Of a stretch of 64,000 nucleotides of DNA, positions 36,799 through 45,187 are shown in pieces. The notes beneath the pieces are model-generated. The model had not been told where the DNA came from and ran no database searches. It saw nothing but the letters and a program-made list of their open reading frames with translations. The stretch's first letter is position 1. Each line of letters starts with the position of its first letter. A program made the translations under genes and the position numbers. This stretch comes from Gemmatimonadota bacterium (GTDB lineage Bacteria; Gemmatimonadota; Gemmatimonadetes; Longimicrobiales; Gaopeijiaceae), in the NCBI GenBank assembly GCA_003248075.1, contig QJYK01000128.1, positions 47,488 through 111,487 on the forward strand. The letters are read 5' to 3'.

Positions 36799-39700
36799 TC
36801 AGCGGCCGCCGCTGGCTCGCCTCTCCGGGCGGCGGTAGCGGATCGGGGCCGCGGGCTCGGACTTGAGCTCGACGGCGCGGGTCTGCAGGAGGCGAAGGGC
36901 CTCCTGGACTGCGGCCTCGAGCTGCGGATCTCGTCCGGCCGCGACGTCCTTGGGGGTGTTCATCACCTCGATGTCCGGTGCCACCCCTTCGGCTTCGACG
37001 GCCCACTCGCCGTTGACGTCGAAGAATCCGCCCCGCGGCGCGACGAAGCGCCCGCCATCGATGAGCGGGGGCGTATCCCAGGTCCCCACCAACCCGCCCC
37101 AGGTCTTCATGCCCACCAGCGGCCCGACCTGCCGGAACCGGAACAGGTAGGGCATGAGGTCGCCGCCCGAGCCCGCTCGCTCGTTGATGATCATCACCTT
37201 CGGTCCCCAAAGCCCCGCCATCGGCTGCGTCCAGGGTCTGTGATCCCCGGCCCTCGAGTTGAAATACCCGGTCAGCTCCCGGTCCATCACGTCGATGATG
37301 TAGTCGGCGGCCGAGCCACCGCCGTTGTTCCTCTCGTCGATGACCGCGCCCCTACGGTCCTGCTGCGCGAAGTACATCCGGTTGAAGTACGTGTATCCGC
37401 CCTGGCCCGTGTTCGGTAGCCAGACGTACGCCAGGCGACCATCCGTCATCTCGTCGACCTTCCGGCGGTTGCCCTCGACCCAGTCCCAGCTACGGAGCTG
37501 GCCCTCGTTGGCTGCGGTCTCCACGGTGATCTCCCTCGAACCCTCCAGGGAGGCCCGATCGTTCACCGCGACCGTGATCGTCCGCCCCGCCGTGCCCTCG
37601 AGGAGCTGGTACGGGTTGGTGGGTGCGCGCAGCTCGTGTCCATCGATGCCCACGAGCCAGTCGCCCACCGCGACGTCCATGCCGGGATGCGCGAGTGGCC
37701 CGATGAGGTTGGGGTTCCAGCTCTCGCCCGTGTAGATGTGGCTGATGCGATACCATCCGTCGCGCTCCTCGAGGTCGATCCCCAGCAGGCCCGTGCGCGG
37801 GCTGGTCAGATCCGGGTAGTCACCTCCCCGGACGTAGGAATGGCCTACTGCGATCTCCCCCGACACCATGTCCAGGAGCTGGTTGAAGTCCGAACGGTGT
37901 TCCACGTCGGGGAGCCATGCGGAGTACCACCGCCATACGTCGTTCCACGGCGCTCCGTGTTGATTGCCGACGTAGAGGAAGTCCCGCATGAAGCGCCAAC
38001 CGTCTCGCAGCATCTGCGCCCATTCCTCCTGCGGCTGGACCTGGACGCGAACGTCGCCCAGGGCCAGTCGTCCGTCGCTGCCGTTCGGGGGTGAGCCGAG
38101 GGCGTCGGTCACGAACCAGTTGGAGCCGCTCCTACGCAGTAGCTTCTTGTGATCCGCCGAGGTCACCGCATGGGCGACCGCATCGGCGTACTTCGTTGGC
38201 TTGCGGTCCTTGAGGCTGTAGCGATGCAGTGTCGTCCCCTGCTCGTTGGGGACGCTTTCGGTCACGAACACCGTTCCCTCGGGTCCGGGGATCAGGGACA
38301 CGTAGCTGCGCTCTGGCAGCTCCGGCGCAGATACGATGCGGCGCGCGATTCCCTGGAAATCGATCGTGACCTCGGGCGTGCCCCGGACGCTGTCGGATCC
38401 GCTCGGGGCGTCCGTTGCTGCTTCCTCGTCGTCGCTCCTGGGCAGGAAAGGCGAGGGGTCGCCAGACCGCAGGATGGTCACGTAGAGCGCCCGTGTGACC
38501 GGGCGATCGTACGACGTCATATCCAACCAGCCCGTGTTGAGCGCGTAGTTCGTTGATCCGAGGAAGTAGAGGTACTTGCCGGAGGCGTCCCAAACCGGGG
38601 TGACCGCATCGACCATCCCGTCGGTGAGCTGTGACGTCACGCCGGTCCGGGTATCGTGGACGAAGATTGCGCGTAGCTGTGAGTCCAATCGCCGCGCATA
38701 GGCCACCCAACGGGAGTCCGGGGACCACACCGGATTCATACTGCGCTCGGGGTGGGCGTACCGATCCGTGTCCACGTGCGTGACGCGACCGCTCTGCACG
38801 TCCAGGATCAGGACGCGATAGTCCGTATCGGTGAACGCGAGGCGTGTGCCGTCCGGGGACCACTCGGGTTGGAGGTAGAACGTCGGGTCGGCGATTTCGA
38901 TCCGTCGCTGATTCGTGCCGTCCTGATCGGCGATCACGAGGCCGTACTCTCCGCCCGCGTCATTGAACCAGGCGATTCTGGACCCGTCCGGGGACCAGAC
39001 CGGGTGCCGGTCGGCGACGCCGGAGGTGCGCGTGATGTTGCGCCAGCTGCCTTCGTCCACGGGAACGGTGAAGATGTCGCCGCGGTGCTCGAAGAGGGCC
39101 CGCTTTCCGGTCGGCGACAGGCGCGCGTTGTCGAGCTGGTTCCCCGCGACGTCCTCCCAGCGGGTCCGCGACCAGTTCTGGTCCCCGGCCGCTCGGATCT
39201 CGAGCCTGCGCGAGGTCCCGGAGCGCGGGTCGAGCTCGTGCAGGTACCCCCCCTGCTCGTAGACGACCACTCCCTGTCCGGCATCGAGGCTCTTCACGTC
39301 GAAGTCGACGTGGAACGTGAGCTGTCGCTCCTGCCCGGTGCGCGGATCGAACGACCATACGTTGCTGGCCCAGTCGCGCTCCGACATGTAGTAGACCACG
39401 CCGTCCATCCACGAGGGGTCCATCTGGCGCTCCCCCTCCCAGGGCGGGGTGCGGAGCTCGAGGGAGGGCAGCGATACCACGCGAACGGGCTGAGCCTGGC
39501 CACCCCGGTAGTTCCGCCATTCCGGGTCCCAGTACCCGATCTCCTGATAGGCGAGCATCGAGCCGTCGTCGCTCATCTCTCCGAGGTACGCCTGATGCAC
39601 CGGGAGCGGCTTGGGGAAGCCGCCGGTGCGCGGCACAGTGAAGAACTTCCACAAGCGCGTCGGCACCCCCTCTCGACCCGACTGGAAGAGGATGTCGCCC

Positions 39701-40062
39701 GAGGGCGTCCAGCCCTGGACCACGTCCGCGCCGGGATGCCACGTGAGCCGCGTCGGCTGACCCCCGGATGCCGCCACCACATAAACATCCTGGTTGCCGC
39801 CGTACTCTCCGGTGAACGCGATCCAGCGCCCGTCAGGGCTGAAGGCCGGCTCGGTCTCCGCACCGTCATCGGTCGTGAGACGCCGGGCGTCGCCCCCCGA
39901 GCGTGGCGCGACCCAGATGTCGTTGGCGTGGACGAACGCGATCGCATCAGCGCTCACGGAGGGCTGTCGGAGGAATCGGGTCCCCTGTGCCTCGGCGACG
40001 GAGGGGACGACCAGAAGGAACGCGGCTACGGCCGAGGCGGCCGTGAGGGGCGCGCGGGACAT
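36799..40062 (-). CDS. Tricorn-like protease 1 (S41)
   Basis: 1087-residue exported tricorn homologue. Sec signal to about AEAQG. The N-terminal half contains beta-propeller PD40/WD40-like repeats (FSPDGRWIAFTGEY, WSPDGSRIAWFND, WSPDGTRLAFTDTDY), then a PDZ-like section and an S41-type catalytic core with INERAGSGGD; the serine (S965) falls near the position of Thermoplasma tricorn's catalytic Ser965. Degrades peptides released by larger proteases. Strong GGGAG ribosome site. A paralogue of similar length is at 50365-53634. It is exported here, unlike archaeal tricorn. Confidence 0.9.
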   Translation of the reverse strand: MSRAPLTAASAVAAFLLVVPSVAEAQGTRFLRQPSVSADAIAFVHANDIWVAPRSGGDARRLTTDDGAETEPAFSPDGRWIAFTGEYGGNQDVYVVAASGGQPTRLTWHPGADVVQGWTPSGDILFQSGREGVPTRLWKFFTVPRTGGFPKPLPVHQAYLGEMSDDGSMLAYQEIGYWDPEWRNYRGGQAQPVRVVSLPSLELRTPPWEGERQMDPSWMDGVVYYMSERDWASNVWSFDPRTGQERQLTFHVDFDVKSLDAGQGVVVYEQGGYLHELDPRSGTSRRLEIRAAGDQNWSRTRWEDVAGNQLDNARLSPTGKRALFEHRGDIFTVPVDEGSWRNITRTSGVADRHPVWSPDGSRIAWFNDAGGEYGLVIADQDGTNQRRIEIADPTFYLQPEWSPDGTRLAFTDTDYRVLILDVQSGRVTHVDTDRYAHPERSMNPVWSPDSRWVAYARRLDSQLRAIFVHDTRTGVTSQLTDGMVDAVTPVWDASGKYLYFLGSTNYALNTGWLDMTSYDRPVTRALYVTILRSGDPSPFLPRSDDEEAATDAPSGSDSVRGTPEVTIDFQGIARRIVSAPELPERSYVSLIPGPEGTVFVTESVPNEQGTTLHRYSLKDRKPTKYADAVAHAVTSADHKKLLRRSGSNWFVTDALGSPPNGSDGRLALGDVRVQVQPQEEWAQMLRDGWRFMRDFLYVGNQHGAPWNDVWRWYSAWLPDVEHRSDFNQLLDMVSGEIAVGHSYVRGGDYPDLTSPRTGLLGIDLEERDGWYRISHIYTGESWNPNLIGPLAHPGMDVAVGDWLVGIDGHELRAPTNPYQLLEGTAGRTITVAVNDRASLEGSREITVETAANEGQLRSWDWVEGNRRKVDEMTDGRLAYVWLPNTGQGGYTYFNRMYFAQQDRRGAVIDERNNGGGSAADYIIDVMDRELTGYFNSRAGDHRPWTQPMAGLWGPKVMIINERAGSGGDLMPYLFRFRQVGPLVGMKTWGGLVGTWDTPPLIDGGRFVAPRGGFFDVNGEWAVEAEGVAPDIEVMNTPKDVAAGRDPQLEAAVQEALRLLQTRAVELKSEPAAPIRYRRPERRASGGR

Positions 40063-40154
40063 GTTCGGCTCCCGGAGGGGGGTTCGGATCGCGGGCGAGG
40101 TGGCTGCGTCCCGCTCCTCAGAGTAGGCGCGGTGTCGAAGCGCGGAAAGGGTGG

Positions 40155-40181
40155 GCCGGAGCCTTCAGGGCGGGCCCTCCG
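40155..40181 (-). terminator. GC hairpin downstream of the TPR-like gene
   Basis: Stem CCGGAG/CTCCGG with a two-base bulge extension, 10 bases after the stop at 40191 on the minus strand. It could end the transcript before tricorn 1, but no U-tract follows. Confidence 0.3.
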
Positions 40182-40190
40182 GTCCGGTGG

Positions 40191-40820
40191 TCAGGGCCTC
40201 GGGCGCCTATCGAGCATTCGCCGTGCTTCGCGTGCCAGCGAATCCGCCGGGCCGGCTCCGATGAGGAAGCGCTCCAGGTAGGGGGCGGCCGCCCGCGCAT
40301 CCCCTGAGCGGTAGCGTACCGCACCCGCGTGATAGAGCGCGAGCGGGTGATTCGGCCAGAACTCGAGCACGAGATCCATGACGGGTGCCACCGCCGGATC
40401 GGAGTCGGCCGGGTAGGACTCGAGCGCCACGTCGAGGATCACTCCGGCGGCCTCGGGACGCTGCCCGGGCTCCATGGCCAGGACGAGCGAGCGTGCCTTC
40501 GCGATGTCCCCGGCGATCGCGAAGCAGGCGGCCTCCAGCGCGGGGCCCTCGCCCGTGGTCGGGGCGGGGTTGAGGTCGGTCGCCAGCATGACTTCGCCTC
40601 GCGTGCACGACGGCCTGATCGTGGCCAACCAGTCTTCCGGAGCCTCGGGCCCACCCCTGTCGGGCCCCGGGTCCACCACTTGCTCGAGGTGAGGCACCGG
40701 CACCGGCTCGGGCTGCGCTCGAAGCTGTCGGGCGATCTGGGGCCCGGGCCAGCCGAAGACCAGCGCCAGCCCGATGATGGGCTGCACCGTCCGAATCAAG
40801 GTCCGCCGTGGGTCGCTCAT
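40191..40820 (-). CDS. Single-pass protein with TPR-like C-terminus
   Basis: 209 residues. One hydrophobic segment near the N-terminus (VQPIIGLALVFGWPGP, about residues 12-28) anchors it; then a proline-rich linker and a helical region (AVRYRSGDARAAAPYLERFLIGAG) like one or two tetratricopeptide repeats. Function unknown. It lies between tricorn 1 and the winged-helix gene, all on the minus strand. Confidence 0.6.
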   Translation of the reverse strand: MSDPRRTLIRTVQPIIGLALVFGWPGPQIARQLRAQPEPVPVPHLEQVVDPGPDRGGPEAPEDWLATIRPSCTRGEVMLATDLNPAPTTGEGPALEAACFAIAGDIAKARSLVLAMEPGQRPEAAGVILDVALESYPADSDPAVAPVMDLVLEFWPNHPLALYHAGAVRYRSGDARAAAPYLERFLIGAGPADSLAREARRMLDRRPRP

Positions 40821-40997
40821 GCGGCTCGGATCCCGCCCGACTCGGCGCCGGTTCCCGATCCTTAGCAGGGACCCGTGCCTCCGGGCGCTCGTGAATGCCG
40901 CGAAGAGCCCGCAAGCGTCGTGCCGTCCCCCGGGGGCGCCCGTTTGAGACGGATTTGGTACCTCGGTGGCCGGGACCGGCGCGCCGACCGGAAGAAG

Positions 40998-41285
40998 CTA
41001 TCGACAGCGGCCCCTCAGACCGTGGGCGGTCAGGGTGATCCTCCGCGGCGCGGTGAATCCGACCCAACGTACCAGTCCGTCGCGCACCAGATCGTTCACC
41101 GCCCAGCGAACGAAGGTCCGGGTGACCGGCCACGACCGCGGAACGTCCGCGACGTAGGACGGTCCGTTCCGGTCCAGATGATCGAGCACACGTCTCTTTG
41201 CCGAAGCCATCAGCCGCTGTCCCGGGCTGAGGTCCGTCAGCACCTCCAGCGTCCGTCGCTTGCGCTGCGCCGCCGAGCCGCCCAT
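40998..41285 (-). CDS. Small winged-helix DNA-binding protein
   Basis: 95 residues from ATG 41283-41285, preceded by GGGAGG about 6 bases upstream. It is buried in a 630-codon antisense frame whose upstream part is only the mirror image of the PBP1B gene. The sequence KRRVLDHLDRNGPSYVADVPRSWPVTRTFVRWAVNDLVRDGLVRWVG reads like a winged helix, with the second half resembling a wing (RRITLTAHGLRG). It diverges from the penicillin-binding protein with 231 bases between them that hold a long near-palindrome, so it may regulate itself or the PBP. Confidence 0.62.
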   Translation of the reverse strand: MGGSAAQRKRRTLEVLTDLSPGQRLMASAKRRVLDHLDRNGPSYVADVPRSWPVTRTFVRWAVNDLVRDGLVRWVGFTAPRRITLTAHGLRGRCR

Positions 41286-41361
41286 TTCGTCCTCCCTGCA
41301 CCCGATTCCCGTCGTCGCTTCCAAAGGGTTGTACAGGAGGAGCGGCGCCTCGGGGCTCAGC

Positions 41362-41394
41362 CGGGACCCGGACGCGCGCGTCAGCCGGGTCCGG
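41362..41394. promoter_or_regulatory. Near-palindrome between winged-helix and PBP1B genes
   Basis: Left arm CGGGACCCGG (41362-41371) and right arm CCGGGTCCGG (41385-41394) pair at 9 of 10 positions around a perfect 12-base palindrome GACGCGCGCGTC (41371-41382). Position between divergent genes suggests an operator, but GC-rich chance palindromes occur. Confidence 0.4.
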
Positions 41395-41516
41395 TGCAAC
41401 CTCCGGGGCCCGACTCTCGTCGTATGGGATGGAAGGTGTATCCGGCCGGCCGGGCGCGCTCGACCCGCACCGGCTTCGCTCACGGTGACCGCGCGTCGAA
41501 AGGGGTGGGCGGAGGC

Positions 41517-43979
41517 GTGGATCCGTTCGCACGCGTACGACTGGGAGAGGTCACGGCTCGACTGCGGGCGCGGGTCGGCAGGCTGCCGCGCGTTCCCGAT
41601 GTGTCGCGTCGCCGCATCCTGCTGGTGACCGCGGGAGCGCTCGGCGTTTGCCTGGCCGCGATGATGGGTGAAGCGCTCGTTCGGGCTCGGCTCGGCCCGG
41701 CCGAAGCGCGCGTCCTGTCGACGGCGGTGTACGGGCGCCCCCTCATGTTGGAGCTGGGCATGCGTCCCGACCCGGAGGAGGTGACCGAGCACCTTCGACG
41801 GCTCGGCTACCGCGCCGTGGGCTCCACCCGCGTCGGGCCCGGTGAGTATCGGATCCGGCGGGGGCGCTGGACCGTGGGGCGGAGGCCGTTCCGACCGGTG
41901 GCGGAGCTGGCCGAGGGCGGCGCCCTCCTGGTGGATTTCGATTATCGGGGACGGGTCTCGCGCCTGGAGAAGGCCGACGGTACCCGTTTGTCCCGCGGGC
42001 TCCTGGAGCCCGAGCTCCTGGGGCGGGTGGGCCCACGAGCCTTCGAGGATCGACGGCCCGTGCGCCTGGCCGAAGTGCCTACCAGCCTCGTGCAGGCCGT
42101 CCTGACCATGGAGGACCAGCGCTTTCCGGAGCATCACGGCCTCGATCCGAAGAGGATCGCCGCCGCGGCGGTGGCGAACGTCCGCGCCGGGCGGATCGTG
42201 CAGGGCGGAAGCACCCTGACCCAGCAGCTTGCCAAGAACCTGTACCTCTCCCCGAAGCGCTCGGTCGTGCGAAAGCTCCGGGAGGCGTCCATGGCCCTCA
42301 TCCTCGAGGCCCGCCATTCGAAGGACGAGATCCTGGAGGCGTACCTCAACGAGATCTACCTGGGTCGAACAGGCGCGCACGCGATCCACGGCGTGGGTGC
42401 GGCCGCATGGGTCTACTTCGGCAAGGACGTGAACGAGCTCGACCTCGCAGAGTCGGCGCTCATCGCGGGTATCATACGTGCCCCCAACGCCTATTCGCCG
42501 CTCCGGCACCCCGAGCTCGCCAAGGAGCGCCGGGACCTCGTGCTCCGTCAGATGCGCGACGCAGGTCTGGTCGAGGTCCGGGAGGCCGAGGAGGCGACCC
42601 GGGAATCGGTCCGCCTCCGACGCCAGCCCGAGCCCATCGGCGGGGTACGCTATTTCACGGACTGGGTGGTCCGCACGACCGCGCTCGGCTCCGGGGGCAC
42701 ACTGGTCACGACGCTGTCGCCCCGATTGCAGGACGCCGCGCAGCGCGCCGTCGCCGAGGGGATCGCGCGTCTCGAGCGGGACTTCGACTGGCTGCGCGCC
42801 TCCGAGGCGGGCGAGCCCCTGCAGGCCGCGCTGGTCGCGCTCGATCCGCGGAGCGGCGAGATCCTCGCCATGGTAGGGGGCAGGGACCACGGCCGGTCGC
42901 AGTTCAACCGCGTCACCGACGCGCTGCGCCAGCCTGGGAGCGCCTTCAAGCCGGTGGTGGCGCTCGCGGCGCTCTCACGCCCGGGCGACCGCGAGGGTCA
43001 GCCCTCGTTCACCCTGGCATCCATGCTCCCGGATGAGCCCCTCCGGGTCGAGACGCCTGCCGGGGTGTGGGAGCCCACGAACTACAGCCACGGGTATGAA
43101 GGCCCGGTGACGCTCCGAGATGCGCTGGAGCGCTCCCTCAACGTGCCGTTCGCCCGGCTCGGCTTGGAGGTGGGTGGCGAGCGCATCGTGGAGACCGCCC
43201 GGCGACTGGGGGTGGAAAGCAGGCTGTCCCCCTATCCGGCGCTCGCGCTGGGTGCCTCCGAGGTCACGCCGCTCGAGCTCACCCGGGCCTACGCGGTGCT
43301 CGCGGCGGAGGGGGCACGCGCGCCCCTCCGCGCCACGCTCCTGTCGGTGGATGGGGATGGACGCTGGGTGGAGCCCGACCTGGGGCCCACCGTTCGCGCC
43401 TACGAGCCGTCCGAGGCCTACCTGGTCACTTCCGCCCTCCTCGGTGTGGTCGAGCGCGGTACCGGGCGCTCGCTGCGTGACCGGGGCTTCTACGGTGAGG
43501 TGGCCGCCAAGTCCGGGACGACCAACGACTTCCGGGATGCGTGGTTCGTCGGTTACACCCCCAACCTGGCCGTGGGTGTGTGGGTAGGATTCGACCAGGG
43601 GCGCTCGCTACAGATCCCCGGGGCCGGGGCCGCCCTCCCCATTTTCGCCGCCTTCCTGCGTGACGCGGTTGGACCTTCGGGCGACGTGGGGAGCTGGGGG
43701 AGCGCGGGCTTCCAGGTCCCCGAAGGCTTGGAGCGCGCCCGTGTCGATCCGGTCACCGGTCTGCGTGGTGGCTGGGGATGCTGGGGGGAGCCGGAGTGGT
43801 TTCTGAGCGGCACCGCCCCAGACGGCTCGTGTCGCGACGGCTGGCGGCGAGCCCGCGGCGCGGATCGGGAGCTGATCGACCGACTCCTCGACCAGGGCGG
43901 CCCCGACGTCGTCCGCCTGCTTCGGGAAGCGTTGGACCGGATCTGGCGAGAGACCCGGAGCGGAGGTGGGGGCCGTTGA
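41517..43979 (+). CDS. mrcB: Class A penicillin-binding protein, PBP1B type
   Basis: About 820 residues; peptidoglycan glycosyltransferase plus transpeptidase. Start uncertain: GTG 41517 puts a single TM at residues 32-50; the open frame extends far upstream. Order: TM, a UB2H-like domain (about 70-125, YGRPLMLELGMRP...LGYRAV) typical of PBP1B, GT51 domain with catalytic Glu199 in TMEDQRF and the QGGSTLTQQLAKN motif, then transpeptidase with S475 in QPGSAFKP, SLN in ERSLNVPF and K665 in AAKSGTTNDF. Acts in the periplasm on lipid II. The stop overlaps the TTG start of the glycosylase gene. Confidence 0.9.
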   Translation: MDPFARVRLGEVTARLRARVGRLPRVPDVSRRRILLVTAGALGVCLAAMMGEALVRARLGPAEARVLSTAVYGRPLMLELGMRPDPEEVTEHLRRLGYRAVGSTRVGPGEYRIRRGRWTVGRRPFRPVAELAEGGALLVDFDYRGRVSRLEKADGTRLSRGLLEPELLGRVGPRAFEDRRPVRLAEVPTSLVQAVLTMEDQRFPEHHGLDPKRIAAAAVANVRAGRIVQGGSTLTQQLAKNLYLSPKRSVVRKLREASMALILEARHSKDEILEAYLNEIYLGRTGAHAIHGVGAAAWVYFGKDVNELDLAESALIAGIIRAPNAYSPLRHPELAKERRDLVLRQMRDAGLVEVREAEEATRESVRLRRQPEPIGGVRYFTDWVVRTTALGSGGTLVTTLSPRLQDAAQRAVAEGIARLERDFDWLRASEAGEPLQAALVALDPRSGEILAMVGGRDHGRSQFNRVTDALRQPGSAFKPVVALAALSRPGDREGQPSFTLASMLPDEPLRVETPAGVWEPTNYSHGYEGPVTLRDALERSLNVPFARLGLEVGGERIVETARRLGVESRLSPYPALALGASEVTPLELTRAYAVLAAEGARAPLRATLLSVDGDGRWVEPDLGPTVRAYEPSEAYLVTSALLGVVERGTGRSLRDRGFYGEVAAKSGTTNDFRDAWFVGYTPNLAVGVWVGFDQGRSLQIPGAGAALPIFAAFLRDAVGPSGDVGSWGSAGFQVPEGLERARVDPVTGLRGGWGCWGEPEWFLSGTAPDGSCRDGWRRARGADRELIDRLLDQGGPDVVRLLREALDRIWRETRSGGGGR

Positions 43980-44623
43980 CGGACCGCTCCCGGGGCGCGA
44001 GCGCCGCGGGGGAACCGGCGCGCTGCTTCTGGGTGCCGATCGGGGTCGACGAGTATGTGCGCTACCACGACACCGAGTGGGGATTCCCCCAGGGCGACGA
44101 TCATCGCCTGTTCGAGAAGATCTGCCTCGAGGGCTTTCAGTCGGGACTGTCGTGGCTCACGATCCTGCGGAAGCGGGAGAACTTCCGGACGGCCTTTGCG
44201 GGATTCGATTTCGAGCGTGTGGCGCGGTTCGGCGAGCGGGACGTAACGCGACTGCTCGGTGACGCGGGCATCGTCCGGCACCGCGGGAAGATCGAAGCGA
44301 CCATCAACAACGCCCGCCGCGCATGCGAGCTCGCCGACGAGGCGGGGTCGCTCGCGACCTGGCTCTGGCGTTTCGAGCCGGATCCGGCGTCCAGGCCCGC
44401 GCGCATCGACGAGGAGACCCTGCGTGCGATGACCACGTCGACCGAAGCGAAGGCCATGGCCCGGGAGCTCAAGCGACGCGGATGGCGTTTCGTGGGCCCG
44501 ACCACCGTATACGCGTTCTTCCAGGCAATGGGGCTGGTCAACGATCACGAGGAACGGTGCGCGACCCGGGCTCGGGCCCAGGCGGCTCGGGCGACCTTCG
44601 GCGTCCCTCGTGCCCCGTCCTAG
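43976..44623 (+). CDS. tag: DNA-3-methyladenine glycosylase I
   Basis: 215 residues. TTG start overlapping the PBP stop (TTGA), with GGAGGTGG just upstream; the frame is open before but without family resemblance. Removes 3-methyladenine from alkylated DNA. Zinc and catalytic residues correspond to E. coli Tag: C17, H31 in YHDTEWG, E52 in LEGFQSGLSW, then H191 and C195 in NDHEERC. The membrane enzyme upstream is unrelated in function, so the coupling is probably positional. Confidence 0.93.
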   Translation: MTDRSRGASAAGEPARCFWVPIGVDEYVRYHDTEWGFPQGDDHRLFEKICLEGFQSGLSWLTILRKRENFRTAFAGFDFERVARFGERDVTRLLGDAGIVRHRGKIEATINNARRACELADEAGSLATWLWRFEPDPASRPARIDEETLRAMTTSTEAKAMARELKRRGWRFVGPTTVYAFFQAMGLVNDHEERCATRARAQAARATFGVPRAPS

Positions 44624-44829
44624 GAATCGAGCCCGCGGGTCCCCGCCGGCAATCGTTTGACGGTGGGGTGCGACGGGGCGATCTTTCTCGCCGGCCGTGA
44701 CCCTGGGGGATCGGCCGGGTGGCACGTCGCCACGTCCCAGCGTGGGGGTTTGACCACGCGGGTCAGAAGTCGGTAGGTACGGATCTTCCGGACTCCGACC
44801 GAGGACCGAGACGCAGCAGGAGCGGGAAG

Positions 44830-45036
44830 ATGCGTACGAAGGGCACCGTGAAGTGGTTCAACGATCAGAAGGGCTTCGGATTCATCACGCCGGACGGCGG
44901 TGGCAAGGACTGCTTCGTCCACCACAGCGCGATCCAGGCAGACGGATTCCGCACCCTTGCCGAGGGTGACGTCGTCGAGTTCGACGTCACCGAAGGAACC
45001 AAGGGCCCGGCGGCGGAGAACGTCGTCAAGGTCTGA
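44830..45036 (+). CDS. Cold-shock protein (CspA family)
   Basis: 68-residue single cold-shock domain with RNP1 KGFGFITPD and RNP2 CFVHHSAI. It starts at ATG 44830 with CAGGAG upstream; the longer open frame upstream is not conserved. Binds single-stranded RNA and DNA and melts mRNA structure. The 206-base region before it may contain a long leader as in cspA genes; TTGACC at 44750 is a possible -35 with a poor -10. A strong hairpin follows. Confidence 0.95.
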   Translation: MRTKGTVKWFNDQKGFGFITPDGGGKDCFVHHSAIQADGFRTLAEGDVVEFDVTEGTKGPAAENVVKV

Positions 45037-45063
45037 GGCCTCCGAGCCACGGATCGATCCCGG

Positions 45064-45092
45064 GCCCCCCGGCGCGACGAGCGCCGGGGGGC
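45064..45092 (+). terminator. Strong GC hairpin after cold-shock gene
   Basis: Perfect 12-bp stem GCCCCCCGGCGC/GCGCCGGGGGGC (45064-45075, 45081-45092) with loop GACGA, 27 bases after the stop. No U-tract follows, but the stem is one of the most stable in the window. Confidence 0.6.
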
Positions 45093-45187
45093 TCGTCGCT
45101 TCGAGGGGCTCGGATCGCAGTTGCAAAGGCGGCGACCGTACAGGAAGTTTTCGGGATCTCCCGCGCTGACCCGCACCGACGAGCGTC

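Noticed and set aside
38752..40281. Plus-strand frame opposite tricorn 1
   Set aside because: Shadow of the tricorn coding strand with no leader or motif.
40998..42890. 630-codon minus-strand open frame
   Set aside because: Upstream of 41285 it is antisense to the PBP1B gene; only the 95-residue winged-helix part is kept.
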